A stretch of 64,000 bases of DNA. It comes from Balaenoptera acutorostrata. Taxonomy: Eukaryota > Chordata > Mammalia > Artiodactyla > Balaenopteridae. The notes under the pieces are model-generated. The model was not told the origin of the DNA and ran no database searches. It saw only the letters and a list, made by a program, of their open reading frames with translations. The DNA lies in assembly GCF_949987535.1 (NCBI RefSeq), contig NC_080066.1, positions 88,803,600-88,867,599 of the forward strand, given 5' to 3'. The position numbers were made by a program, and so were the translations under genes. Position 1 is the stretch's first letter. Every line of letters begins with the position of its first letter. Positions 1-13,378 of this stretch are shown here, piece by piece.

Positions 1-1094
1 TTCTGCTGTTGGCTTATTGCTATTATTTCAGAGTTGTTTTTATTAACCTCCAACTCTTTATCCTCAGATGAACCTAAACACTCAGGCACATGGTGTAATG
101 CCAAGTTAATTCCCCAAAACTGTGGTCCCCTCAAAATTGTCATTTTAAAGAGAAGACTCTAAGGATATGGGTACATATGTCATATGGGTACATATGACAG
201 GCTGCATCACTCTCCTGGGTGATGGGTCACTAGCTATTACCCATTCTGTGGGTTGTTGCAGGGGTCAGCTATGGGGTCACCCGTTCTTTGCAGTCCTCTG
301 GAAGGCACATATTTGTGAGCTGCTTTGGGGGCAACTGCAAAGGTTACACTGGCGAGGGGGTTCTTTTACTTTTCTTTTTTTAGCATACCCTGTGATTAGC
401 CACTACTTGCCATGTTGTTTGTCCTCTAATTTGGACAAAGGAGGAAAAATAAATAAATCCTCCTTTGTAAGGATTCAGCTGGCTGAGTGAACCGGGAGCT
501 GCTCCAATAATTTGCTCAAAGGTATGTACAGGGCAAACTGCAAAATCCCAGGCCTGAGAGACAAAACTAGACTTTGTGTGAATGAGTCAGATTCAGCAGT
601 TCCCTCAAAGACGACAGAGACAGAGGGTGACAGAGTCAGTTCTAAAGGCTAAAATCTGCCTGCTTGAACATCTTGGATTTTCAGATCCACACGGTGGTAT
701 GACCACTCACAGTGATTTTGCAAATTCTTATTAAAGCGAATTCTTAATTATTCACTTTGTAGGTGATCTAAGGCCTCCTTCTGTGCACTCCCTCCTTTTC
801 TCTTTTCAGTGCTAGGTAGAAGTGACATTTTGATTATCTATTCTCCTGAATTAGCTATCTGACCTACTGTTTGCCTCTGTTTGCATGAGAAATCACGAGT
901 AGACTTTGTCCAAACATTTCTTTCAGCTGGAGTACTGGCTAGCTGACTTGCAAAAGTGTACCATTAATCACAGGAGAGATAAGTCCAGGGAGTTAGGAAT
1001 GGATAGATGTAAACTGATTTCCACGAGGCTGACTGAAAACTACTCATTTCTTTACTGTTTCCACCACCACCACCATACACTGTGATGTTCAGGA

Positions 1095-1310
1095 TTCACA
1101 ATGCCCTTTCCAATAGTATTTTATTTCATCCCAGCACCAATACTGGGATGCAGGCAGAGCTAGTAGCATTCTCCTCGTTCTCCCCATTTTACTGTGAAGG
1201 AAACTTGGGTTCAGACTATTCAAGTGATTTGTCCGAGGTTGCATAGCTAGTGACTCAGGTCTTCTGTTTCCAATTCTAGTGTTCATCCTCCTACCGTCGT
1301 TCATCAGTGA
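1095..1310 (-). mobile_element. MIR-like SINE, reverse
   Basis: Contains 'ccccattttactgtgaagga', 'tgcatagctagtgactcagg' in the order of reverse MIR. Diverged. Confidence 0.5.
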
Positions 1311-2149
1311 TATGCTCTGACTGCCAACACCTGTCTATTGAAAAAATACCCAGTATGCATTTTTTTGAAAAAACCATCCTCAAATTTCTGTCAGAGAAAT
1401 TTCTGTAACACTCCATATTTCCATAATATTCTTCCTCAACCTTTATTCCACTAACTATAAGGGGGGTTGGTACAAAAGACAATGTTTGAAAGAAGTAGAG
1501 TTAATGCTACTCTATACAGAGTTATAAAAAGAGGGGCTGATAGCAGCTGATGGTACAAACTAGGCTGGAATGTGACAGAAGGTAGGACAGGTGGGATTAA
1601 TCTGAAGAATGCGAGGCAAGGAAAGGGCCCCTTACCCTGGAAAGCGCCACCACCTGGGCATCTGGTGGGACTCTGAATCTTGCATATTAGTTTCATATTA
1701 TATCACATTTACAAAGCCACATAGCTAGGGAGAGAGAGTAAAAGCCTGCCCTTCTCTCATGCCAAGATTAAGAGGATCCCAGAGGTTCTAATGATGGAAG
1801 AAAAAGCTTAGACTTTTAGGATCTATCAGTTGAGAGTGAGTTTCTGAGTCTTCATACTGAGCTGTATCCTCATGCAAATGCCAGAACCACTTGAACAGTA
1901 GTTTATTTTCTAGTCCTTTATAAACTGATTGCATGATAACCAACTGGAGTGACTATTTTGAAATTCAGTTTAGTTGTCAAGATTGCCTCGAATGGTCTAT
2001 TTACAGTCTTTTTTTTTTTTCTTTTTTAGCAATGTCTTTTAGAAATAGGCAGGAGTCTACACATTGCATTTCAGTCTGAATCTGAAAGATAGAGAATAGT
2101 CAAATATCTGACAAGAAAAGAGAGAGCAGGGAAACCCACCGAGGAATCA

Positions 2150-3450
2150 CGTATCCTCCAACTTCACAGCATGCTTTTTCTTTATTAATTATTAAATTAT
2201 GATTCTTTCTTGATCAATCAACTCAAAGCTGTAAATGCTCACATGAATCAATGTGCCGTACCCCAGGTGAAGTCTAGTTGAATTGAAGGCAGGAAGGAAT
2301 CCTGCAGTGGTTGCCTTCCAATCAAGTAATTATTTACTACACTGCCATCTGTCTTTATTTTGCTAAGCCACTCTATCAGACACAGCAGAACCCTCGTGCT
2401 CTGAGATGGTCATAAATCGTGCAGTACTTACATGGAACACTTGACCGCACTATATTGCGAATCACGTTTCATCATGTTATTTCCTACCAGTACAATTTGG
2501 ACTCTATGTTGTAGTTGGCAAACTTGCTAAATACCCGTGGGAAGTGAACAATATGAAATACTGCATTTTTTTGTGTTGTCAGGCAATAAACTAATTTCTT
2601 AAGAGAAACTATCAGCCATCAGTATTGGATGAGTTGCTGCACTATACAAGTAATAATGCTATGAGCATCAATCTTATTTACATAAAAAGTTATTCTCCTC
2701 ACATAAGCCTGAGACACAGTATAGAAATAATTGTCATTAGCTGGTAAATTACCTATAAAGTTGATTTCTATTCACTGCTTTATTAACTACAGTATATGGG
2801 CACTCTGAATTGCTAATATTTCCTTTAAATTATAATCTGTGATGACACTGTGGTGTCTGTTTTGGAAAAGCTATAATGATTATCATTAACATATTGTAAT
2901 GCAATACTTAAGATTTATCAGGCTCTTATTAAGCCCTATATTATAGCATAATACAATGAAATGCAAGCTTATTTCTTCCAATTCAAAATCTAATATGAGG
3001 GTTGTGTCATAAATTACGTAACTTCAAAACAATGCATGGAAATGTGGGGTAAAGTTAATTTCTATCATTATGCTGTTGTTTTTCTGCATGTTCATGTATT
3101 TGTGTAACGCTGTTTTTTCATTTACTCTAGATAATTGGTACTTATAATTATTTTATTAGCATCCTACTGCATTTTCCCTTTCTTGACTAAGAAGCAAAAA
3201 TATTTCAAACATCAAAGTTGATATAAATTAGATACATCCCTTGGGAAATTAAAGGGGGATGCAGTTCACTGCCAGGATTCTTTCAGAAACATGCAGAATT
3301 TGCTTGCTGTATTGCTTTATAGAACTAAATTGACGGTGCATTTTGGCAGATGGAGCAGCGAGGGGTGGGAGCTATATCACATCTTTCAGCTTGAAGAGAT
3401 CAACATACAAAACAAATGCAAATGTATAATTTAATACAAATTGTATTTTG
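2150..3450. other. Repeat-free AT-rich intronic block
   Basis: No repeat, exon or low-complexity feature is visible over 1.3 kb, in a window otherwise dense with repeats. It is rich in TAAT-type words (tattaattattaaattatg). It may be conserved noncoding DNA; that is an inference only. Confidence 0.3.
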
Positions 3451-3722
3451 CGTTCTCATTTTTTTAGATGGAAAAACAGTACAGCACAAAAGGCCGAAAA
3501 ATTAAAATAAAATGTAGAAGGTTAACAGAACAGGTCTCTTCATATTAGGTTCTTGTGATTGTCCTCGACATCATGTCTATCTCACCACAGTCAGGCAGCC
3601 TCTATGCTGCGTTTTTGAAGGAATAGCCTTGTTCCATTCCCATCTCTCGGATTTTACCACTGCTTCTCATTATGTAAGTCATTTCCTCTCTAGCTCTCCT
3701 TTTAGAAAGGTAGAATAGAGGC

Positions 3723-3935
3723 TTCAAACTGACATAGGTTTGAATATTAGCTCTACTAATTACTAGCACTGTGAATCTTAGGGAAGCCTCAATTTTATTA
3801 GCTGTAAAATGGGGACAATGATTGTATTTTCCTTATAAGGTAGTTGGGATGATAACTGTTACACGTGAACATGAAGCATAACACATGGCACATAATAAGT
3901 GCTCAAAAATTTGAGCTACTGTTGCTACAATGTAT
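3723..3935 (+). mobile_element. MIR SINE
   Basis: MIR core in sense: 'ctgtaaaatggggacaatga' and a tail gcacataataagtgctcaa. Confidence 0.7.
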
Positions 3936-5187
3936 TAAGTTCTACTAGGAAGGAATATAAATGAATCATGAACACCATGTAGAATTAGTATATCTGACCT
4001 GGAGATATAAAGGGTCCATGAAAAAGAAAAGGGGCATAAAAAAGGAAGGCCGAAGGCACCAAAGATAACCTTTATATTGCAATTTTGCATAGGATGGACT
4101 GTACTCTCAGTTTTATTTTTTAAAGCTCTTCATACAAAATCATAGAGTATACATATCAGATAGTGGTTCTCCATCGTTTACAAGTGCTTGATTTCTAATT
4201 TCTTCTTTCTCCTCTTCCCTTGCAAGAAAAGAATTGTTGCATCACAAAAATTCACCTAATTCACTCATGTTCCCTTCTGTTAGGATGGAGACAATCGTGA
4301 AATGCCCAAATAGAATCTGAACCCATTAGGCACCTGCACTGTCAAATCTCTTGCAGGCTTTTCCTTTCTGTGAACCTATCCAGCAAAACCCTGATCCTCT
4401 TTACCCTGGAGACCAAGTGCCGCTAGAGAAAAAGCAGACAGCTAGCAAAATTGCTCCAACTACATAGAAAGAATTGAGACTATTGTGCATGATCTTCCTC
4501 AATTTACCACTCTTACAAATCCACAGACCTCTTCATCAATCCTCCCCTCTTCACTCTAATTTTAGAAGATGAAGCATTTTTCTTCTGTGTTAGGCCAACT
4601 CTTTCATTCATGCCCTTCCCTGGATTCTTCCTGTTCCTCCAGGGTCTTACTCTATGGTCATCTCTTTCTTTACCCTCATCTTCAATCTCTCCTACTCTCC
4701 TGAGCCCATCTTTTTCAGCCTGGAAACAAGCCTTTCTCCCATTCTAAGGTCTATAGGTCTCCCTGTAGGAAACCTCCTCAACCTCATTCCTCTCCTTAAC
4801 TTCCAGACTTCTCATATGGTGGGCCACATCCACATTCCCTGCCTCATCATCACGTATTCTCTCCTTAACCTACTGCATTCTGGATTCTGCCAACACCGCT
4901 CTACAGAAATTGTTCTAAGATCATCTGTGCCATGTCAATTATATTTCATTTGCAATTTTACTGGTATTTTTTGCTGCATTTGGCAATGCTGATAATTCTT
5001 CTCATTCTGAGCACTCTGCTCCCGACTTCCATGACAACACAGACTCCTGGTTCCTTTACTTCTCTGGCCGCTCCTTTCCTGCTCCGCCTTGGGGACCCTT
5101 TTCCTGTGCCTTGGGGCTCTTGACTATACACACTTTTGGGGTTATATTTTCCAGTGTCACAGTTTCAGTTTTCACCTTAATTATGAT

Positions 5188-5570
5188 GCCTCTTGTCTTA
5201 ATTTGGTGGGGCTGTCATAACACATACCATAGACTGGACAGAACACAACCGAAATTTATTTTCTTGCAGTTCTGGAGACTAGAAGTCCAATGTCAAGGTG
5301 TTGGCAGGGTTGGTTTCATTCTGAGGCCTCTCTCCTTGGTTTGTAGATGGCCATCTTCTCCCTTTGTCTTCACATGATCTTTCCTCTGTGCTTGTCTGTG
5401 TCCTATCTCCTCTTTTCATAAGGACTCCATTCATATGGGATTAGGACCAAACCTACTGATCTCATTTTACCTTCCTTACTTCTTTAAAGGCCCTGTCTCT
5501 AAATACAGTCACATTCTGAGGTTAGGACCACAACATACGCATTCTGGAGGACACAATTTGACCCAAAACA
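5188..5570 (-). mobile_element. Old LTR-like repeat, reverse orientation
   Basis: Shares the layout of MaLR-like repeats read in reverse (ttggtggggctgtcataaca, aatttattttcttgcagttc, aaatacagtcacattctgag). Family is uncertain and no coding sequence is present. Confidence 0.5.
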
Positions 5571-5984
5571 TCTAAATCGACATCTCCAGCTCAGATTTCT
5601 CCTTTAAGACCAGGACTGTCTAAATGCCTATTGGACAGTTCTGGTAGGATTTCCCACAGGACCTTGTTTAAAACTGAACCAGACATCTCTTCATTAAACC
5701 TGCTCTTCCTCTTGTGTTTCCCATTTCCATTGGTAGCACCACCGTTCATTGTCAGCCAAGGAGTATTTTTTCACTCCTGCCTCTCCCATACCCCACACAT
5801 CCTATCAAACCTAAAATGCTGCTCTTTGTGCCTCCAAAGTACTCTGTCCTTTTCTCTCCATCCCCTGAGAGAGGCTGCTCTAGTCCAGGCTGTCACCTTC
5901 TCTGGCTTCGATTATTACAAAAATCTTTTTGATTTGTGTTTCTGTCTCTACTCTAGTCCTCTTCACGTCCGTGCCTCATGTAAC

Positions 5985-6660
5985 TGAAAGAGTATGAGCT
6001 CTACAACTCAAATTTCACCATATTATTCCCTCACTTAAATCTCTTCAGCAGTTCCTCATTGTCTATAGAATATGGCCCACAATTTTTAATATGACAAATG
6101 AGCCTTTTAAAATCAGGATCTTATATCAGCAGCTTCATATTTCGCTATTTCACTATTGTCTGCTTCATACTTTTTTTTTTTTTTTTTTTAAGGGAGCTTC
6201 CCGGACCAGAGCTGGAACCCATGTCCCCTGCATTGGCAGGCGAATTCTTAACCACTGTGCCACCAGGGAAGCCCCATACTTTTCACTTCAGTTACACGAG
6301 TCTGCTTTCGGTTGCCCATATACCCCATTCCTCCACATTCCTGTGTCTTCACATCTTTTCTAATGCTCTCCTCTTTGCCAGGAATGCTGTTGCTCAAACT
6401 CTCATTTTTCTCTCTCCCAACATTGCCTGGTTAACTCCTACTCATGCACTAGATCTAAAATCAAAGGTAATTTCCTCCAGGAAGCCTTTTGGAGTTAAGT
6501 GCCCCTTTTCTCTTTCCCATAATACCCTATTATCACACTAACAGTACACCCATTTTCATCATGGGGCTGTGAGTGTCTTGAGATTACAGACTCTTATTAG
6601 TCTTAGTCTACCCAGCGCTGACATATACACCATGCCTGGTACACAAGAGGTACCTTTTGT
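5985..6660 (-). mobile_element. L2 3' fragment, interrupted by SINE
   Basis: Reverse-oriented L2 sequence with 'tcttcagcagttcctcattg', 'taactcctactcatgc' and 'tcctccaggaagcctttt', followed by a tail region ending 'gcctggtacacaagaggta'. Boundaries are approximate. Confidence 0.65.
6175..6274 (-). mobile_element. CHR-type SINE, truncated, minus strand
   Basis: About 100 bases: poly-T, then agagctggaacccatgtccc and the head region ending ccaccagggaagcccc. Target duplication catactttt at 6166-6174 and 6275-6283. Inserted in an L2. Confidence 0.9.
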
Positions 6661-6962
6661 TTTAGTGTCATCTTGTCAGTGGACTCTATTGTGAAGTTTA
6701 GCTAAAGAGATAAGTAATGGATTAGAGTTCTATCTTAATATTTTAGCGACTCTTTAGGTGTGTCCTTCACTCCGTACACGAGAGGATGTGTTTAAACTCT
6801 AAGACTAAACAAGTAGTATATTTATGGGAAATCCTCTACAGGGAAAAAGCAGAATCACTAAACTGAATTAGCGTTTCCGCCTCTGACTTAGATTGGTGAT
6901 TCACAGCATGATACGTTCAGGCTCATTTCCATGTTAGCTACAAACGAGATTATAGACTCTTA

Positions 6963-7451
<489 letters not shown>

Positions 7452-8445
7452 TTAAATGACTCCTTTAATCCTCAAGATTTGGACTAATACTGAACTTGCT
7501 TCTAGGATTTTAATGTAATTAAACTACAAAAATTCACTTTCAAGCATAGCCAGGAGCTGATAGCCTTTTCTGTTTGTTTGTTTTCCCTTGATGTCTTTTA
7601 AAAATGTATTTTGAGTAAAGGTAACTAACTCTTATTCAAACAATACCATCAACTAGAATTTTGATTAAGATTAGAATTTTGATTATTTAAAATACTTGAT
7701 TCTTTTCTAATGTAAACAAAACAATTGCTGAAATATTTAGAACAGAAGTTTCAAGGCTGCAAAGAGCCTTTGAAATTATCAGTCAAACCTCTTACCCATT
7801 GAGGAGGAATCCTACAACATTTTGGACATCAAGTTCCCAGTTAAAAACGTCTCCAGATCCTCTAGGGAACTTTTATCATTGACTTTGGAGAGACCATTTG
7901 AAGCAACACTTTTTCATGGCAACTCTATCCTGTTGAAATTGGCAGTTGTGCCTTCTCTAAACCCAACCCAATGGAATTAGATTATCTAGAAGGGAAAGAA
8001 AGCCTTGCTCTTTTAACTGTGTTCTCGCAGAACATTTTTTCTTTGCCCTTAAATATTTGGCAAACTGATTAGTACTTTGAGTTCATTTGAAATATTCTCC
8101 TTGGGAGTTCCTTTGTTCAATCGTTTATGGATTGAACGAAGCCCAAGGAACCTTTCCGTTCGGTTGTCCTTTCCCAGAAACAATGCAGTTTGTGATTGTC
8201 TCACGATACGCAAACAAGTCTCTAGCCAAAGTAAACCTGAATTTTCAAATGGTGATATAAATAAGTTCAGTATAATATGAATATCCATTCAAAATTTGAA
8301 CCGTAAGTGAACTTCACTTAAAAAAATAGATCCATTCTAGCAAAAGTGCCACAAGGTAAATTTCTGATAAATCTTGTTTGAGGTGTCCTTGATTATAAAA
8401 AGTAGACAGTGTGTTCCACAAAAAATATCTGGATTCTGCGTTAGG

Positions 8446-9320
8446 CAGAATAATTGTGGATCCCCAAAGGCATCCACATTCTAATCCCTGGAACCTATGA
8501 ATATGTTACTTTACATGGCAGAAAGGACTTTGCAGATGTGATTAGGTTAAGGACCATGAGATGGGGAGACTATCTATCCTGGATAATGTGGGTGGGCCCA
8601 GTGTAATCACAAGGGTCCTTAAAAGTGAAATTGGGAGGCAGAAGAGGAGGTCAGAATAATGTGGTGTGAGAAGGACTTGACCCATCAAGAGCTTTGCGGA
8701 TGGAGGCAGGGGCCATGAGCAGTGGGCAGCCTCTAGAACCTAGAAAAGGCAAGCCCAGGAATTCTCTCCTAGAGCCTCCAGAAGGGAAAACAGCTCAGCC
8801 CACACCTTGATTCCAGCTCAGGAAGTTAGTGTCTGAGCTTTTTTATAAAATTGAAGTATAGTTGACTTACAATGTTTTATTTGTTTCTGGTGTACAGCAA
8901 AGTGATTCAGTTATATATATATATTCTTTTTCATATTCTTTTCCATTATGGTTTATTAGAGGATATTGAATATAGTTCCCTGTGCTGTCCAGTAGGACCT
9001 TGTTGTTTATCTATTTTATAAATAGTAGTTTGTATCTACTAGTACCAAACTCCTAATTTATCCCTCCCTCACCCCCTTTCCCCTTTGGTAACTAAACCTA
9101 AGTTTGTTTTCTAAGTCCATGAGTCTGTCTGTTTTGTAAATACATTCATTTGTGTCATATTTTAGATTCCACGTATGAGTGATATCATATGGTATTTGTC
9201 TTTCTCTTTCTGAGTCTCAGACTTTTAACCTATGTATTTGTAAGCTAACACATTTGTGTTGTTTTAAGTCATTAAGTTTGAGGTAATTTTTTATGGCAGA
9301 CCATGGAAACTAATACAATT
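8446..9320 (+). mobile_element. Old LTR-like repeat split by L1 fragment
   Basis: Two halves (8446-8837 and 9223-9320) form one ancient mammalian repeat. It contains ttacatggcagaaaggactt, gatggggagactatc, gggtgggccc and a terminal 'ttgtgttgttttaagtcatt'. It resembles MaLR or ERVL-type LTRs; I am not sure of the family. No coding sequence. Confidence 0.55.
8838..9222 (-). mobile_element. L1 3' UTR fragment, minus orientation
   Basis: Matches the artiodactyl-type L1 3' UTR read in reverse: 'gaagtatagttgacttacaa', 'agtgattcagttatatatat', tagttccctgtgctgtccag, and 'tagattccacgtatgagtga'. It is inserted inside an older LTR-like repeat. Confidence 0.75.
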
Positions 9321-9500
9321 ATTTTAATTAAAATTAAACCATACTTAAGAATATTACAGAAATTTAAAATCTTTTAGTCAAAGAAAAATGGTAAAATATT
9401 GTACTATTGTAGTGATACCCCTTTATGTTAATAATAATACTGTGCTTTACACCATAAAACAGAACAGAACGAAAAAGTTAGAAAGGGAAATACAACATGG

Positions 9501-9866
9501 ATGTCTGATTGTCTTCCTTCTGTATTGACTGACCCCAGTGCTGTTGTAATAAAGTCATTTAACTTCACCAAACCAGCTAAGTTTTATACTATTACAAATC
9601 TGAGCCACCTTAGCACTGAACTTTATTACCAAGAAGACCAATCATTAATTTGGTATAAAAGCCAGAAGTCTCCTCAGCTTGATATTACTGGGTTTGATTA
9701 TTTTGGTCCTTTGAATTTTTACAATGTTTTGGATGGTAGGGAGTTTGGAAGACGAACTCAGATAATTTTGTATCAACTGATGGACTCTTTGACTGAAGAT
9801 TCACATATTTCTTCCTATTTGCTCCACCCTTTTTTGTTCCCAAAGGTGAGGACAACATTTTACTGA
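9501..9866 (+). other. Unexplained ORF of 121 codons in intron 18
   Basis: An ATG-to-stop ORF opposite to SLC12A1, beginning MSDCLPSVLTDPSAVVIK. It has no recognisable domain, signal peptide or membrane helix, and is not in a repeat I can name. Residue composition looks protein-like rather than low complexity. There is no splice or promoter evidence. It could be chance, or the remnant of a processed pseudogene. I do not claim it is a gene. Confidence 0.2.
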
Positions 9867-10197
9867 AGAATCTGGATGACAGAGTGTGGATCTAATGCAT
9901 TTCTAAGAATGTCTAGTCAGCAACTGAGTGTGATTTAAAATATATCAAAATGCTGTTTGCTAAGCCTGGCAAAATTCTGTCCCTGATCACCTGGTTTAGC
10001 CTTAACCTACTGAACTTAGAGCACCAGCAGGAGCCAGATAGCAGCACGTGGCATCCAGCCTTATATGTTTAGGGAACACAGTTCAGGAGGATACATTTAA
10101 TACATGGGTTCCCCAGGTTAAGAGGACTGTTAAGTGAATGTCTGTTTGGTCAGTAATGCATACAATTTCAGAAGATGAAAATTATTTTCTTATGCTT

Positions 10198-10511
10198 TTT
10201 TTTTTTTTTTAAGGAACTCCTTTATTTACTTGTTTATTTATTTATTTTTGGCTGTGTTGGGTCTTCGTTTCTGTGCGAGGGCTTTCTCTAGTTGTGGCAA
10301 GTGGGGGCCACTCTTCATCGCGGTGCGCGGGCCTCTCACTATGGCGGCCTCTCTTGTTGCGGAGCACAGGCTCCAGACGCGCAGGCTCAGTAGTTGTGGC
10401 TCACGGGCCTAGTTGCTCCGCGGCATGTGGGATCTTCCCAGACCAGGGCTCGAACCCGTGTCCCCTGCATTGGCAGGCAGATTCTCAACCACTGCGCCAC
10501 CAGGGAAGCCC
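10198..10511 (-). mobile_element. CHR-type SINE, full length, minus strand
   Basis: Poly-T, TTTA-rich tail, then ggctgtgttgggtcttcgtt and the tRNA-like head ending ccaccagggaagcccc. Flanking match is short (tatgctt on both sides). Confidence 0.93.
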
Positions 10512-11019
10512 CCCACTATGCTTCTTTTAATAGAACTAATATTAGAATACTTTTGTTATGTTCCCTAAATCTCCCCCAAATAATGGTAAATGTGATGCTC
10601 ATTCTAGCAGGGGCCGGAGGACAGATCCTGGTATAAGGAGCACTGCGTATATGCTTGCTTTGCAAGGATGAGGATTTCTTTCCTGTGTATTAAGGACTTT
10701 TAAGTGCAGCCAGACCTCTCAGCACATTCTCCACCCTGTGGTATGAAATCAGAGTGAAGTCAGAACCCAGACAGAGGAAATCTTCCATTTTCAGAGCTGT
10801 TGACACAAAAGATGGCTGTTAGGGGTAGCTAACATTGCCCCCCTTGAGACAAAGCTGGTTAAGTATGTTCAAGCCTGGAAGAAAGGCTCAATTTTCTAGA
10901 ATGGTCACTGAGGACACCCTGAGCTTCTCTGTATGTGTAGAATTTGTTTTCTCTTACTCAAAAGAAGGAACCAAGCCAGGTAGTACTTTGTGTATATATA
11001 TACTTTTTGGAGGTCGCAT

Positions 11020-11117
11020 AGCATTGGGATCATTAGTTTAAACTTTGAATTCAGTTGGTCCTGGGTCAGATTTCCAGCTTTGTCACTTATAAGACTCTGT
11101 CATTTTCTGCATTTTAC

Positions 11118-11148
<31 letters not shown>

Positions 11149-11570
11149 CTTATTTATTTATTGGCTGTGTTGGGTCTTCGTTTCTGTGCGAGGGCTTTCT
11201 CTAGTTGTGGCAAGCGGGGCCACTCTTCATCGCGGTGCGCGGGCCTCTCACTGTCGCGGCCTCTCTTGTTGCGGAGCACAGGCTCCAGACGTGCAGGCTC
11301 AGTAGTTGTGGCTCACGGGCCTAGTTGCTCCGTGGCATGTGGGATCTTCCCAGACCAGAGCTCGAACCCGTGTCCCCTGCATTGGCAGGCAGATTCTCAA
11401 CCACTGCGCCACCAGGGAAGCCCCATTTTACTTAATTTTAAATGTCTGTGTCTCTACTTTAAAAATGGGAACAGTACTTCCCATTTGAAGTACTTACTTC
11501 AAACGCTTCTTGTGAGAATTAAGTGGGATAATTCACGTTAAGGACATTAGCCTGGCACCGGCTAGTCTTT
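11020..11570 (+). mobile_element. MIR SINE split by CHR-type SINE
   Basis: Left half to 11120 and right half from 11424, with ctactttaaaaatgggaaca and a MIR tail (tgagaattaagtgggataat, tagcctggcacc). Continuity across the insertion supports one MIR. Confidence 0.6.
11121..11423 (-). mobile_element. CHR-type SINE, minus strand, inside a MIR
   Basis: (TTTA)n tail followed by the full SINE body and the head ending caccagggaagcccc. Target duplication cattttactta at 11110-11120 and 11424-11434. It splits an old MIR into two halves. Confidence 0.95.
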
Positions 11571-12091
11571 TAAGGATTATCATTATTATCCCTTTCCCAA
11601 GACTTCTTCAATTTTTAGATATTAGATGTCACATACCTTTTAGAACTTACTTTTTGTCTATAAACCAACACTGCTACCTCAGCAAAGGGAGAGCTGAGGC
11701 TCTGGGGTAGTGAACTCATTATCCAAGGCTCGGGATAAGACAACGACTGAATTGAGCACACCAGTCAACCGAAGATCCAAGTGTTTTGAAAGAACAATTC
11801 CTTCCTTACCTAGTTGTCCTTTGCTTTTGCTCTTATAAATAGGTTTTAAGATTGTAGCTCTTAATATTTACCTTTTTCTTTGACACCAAATTTCCCCAAC
11901 CCTGCCTCCTCTGATGCTATGATTCCCTCAAGTTGTATTATGCTGGCAATGTTTTCTCACTTTGGTAAAGAATTCAGAGTACCAGGGGAATGTCTTCTTC
12001 TCAGGCAATTTATTCTGTACAACAGTGTCAGTTATGTACTGCCCTGGTTAGTGCTGTATAAACAAGAGCACGTCTTGAAAGCCATCACTTA

Positions 12092-12199
<108 letters not shown>

Positions 12200-12779
12200 C
12201 TAAACAGAGGAGATAAACACATGGGCAATCCTTACCAGGCCAGGAAACTACCACTGCAGATGAAAAATAATGTCCAAAAGAGCACTGAAGTAATGTTTGA
12301 AGATTCTGAAGATTAGATTACATTTTAGTGCATGTCCTTCATGCCTGTACTCAAGCATAAAATAGAAAGATTAGTTCTAAATCATCTCAGCCATAAATGG
12401 ATTTTAGATGACAGAAATGAAGCTTTTCTAAATTAGCAGTCATTTGCATTTCTTCCGATACACTCATTAAAATGGTTCAGTAATTTAAAATCAAGTGAGG
12501 GTCGGCTTATCTGTTGGCATGCGTGTTGTAACTTAGTGGTTCAAAGCTCATTTCCACCTGCTGTATCCATAATGTCATTAGCAATAAAATCCATGTTTGG
12601 AAAGTTCTTATATAGAAGGATCGCTGAAACTTCTACTTACATTATTTATTGAAGAATAACTGAACTATGTTTCCAGAACCTAAATCTCTTACATGACAGT
12701 ATCATGAATAGCCATCTTCCATATCAGAAGTTTCACTACCCCCATTAGATGACAGAATACGGCTTCCAGTTAATTAAAT

Positions 12780-13140
12780 TTAATCCGGCAATATTGCTGA
12801 GCACCTATTAATTGCAAAGTGCTGTGTTAGGTGCTGTGAGAGAGTAGTGAGGCATATTCTTTGGCCTGAAGGAGCTTAGAATAAGGTTGAGGTGATGAGA
12901 TATATAATAATTATAATTCAAGTGCAAATGCAGTAGGAAATCATATGGAAGCATAAAGGAAGAAAATTTGAATTCCAGCTAAGGATTCATGAATGGTTTC
13001 ATGGGAGAGGTGGCATTTGTTTTGGATCTCGCAGGTTGGTTAGATGTTGCCAAGTAAAGGTAAGGAGAGCAGTGGAAGTGAAGGAAGGATATTCTGGGTT
13101 ATGGGAAGAGTGAAACAAATGATCAGAGGGGGGTATTTTA
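12780..13140. mobile_element. Old interspersed repeat-like stretch, unnamed
   Basis: Begins 'tgctgagcacctattaattg', 'gtgctgtgttaggtgctgtg' and continues 'ctgaaggagcttagaataag', all common in L2/MIR-age mammalian repeats. Family not determined. Confidence 0.4.
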
Positions 13141-13378
13141 GAGGGGACAGTAGCAAGTGGAAAGAGATAGGCATTGATGGAGGGTTCCTGAAATAAACTT
13201 TGCCTCCACCACATTTGGTGTATTGCCCTTAGAAATGTACAGGTAGCAGAACAGCACCTTAGAGCTGTCATCTGGCCCCTGGCAGATGCACGGCAGTATG
13301 GATGTAGTCTTCTCCATGACTACAATTTGGGGATGTGGTCATTGATACCATAATTTCTTTATTCAAAATGCTGTAGTT

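Noticed and set aside
10230..11541. ORFs with ARAFSSCG- and GLSLVVASG-like text, also at 26.9-27.5, 43.8-44.3 and 49.9-50.1 kb
   Set aside because: These are readings through CHR-type SINE copies in either direction.
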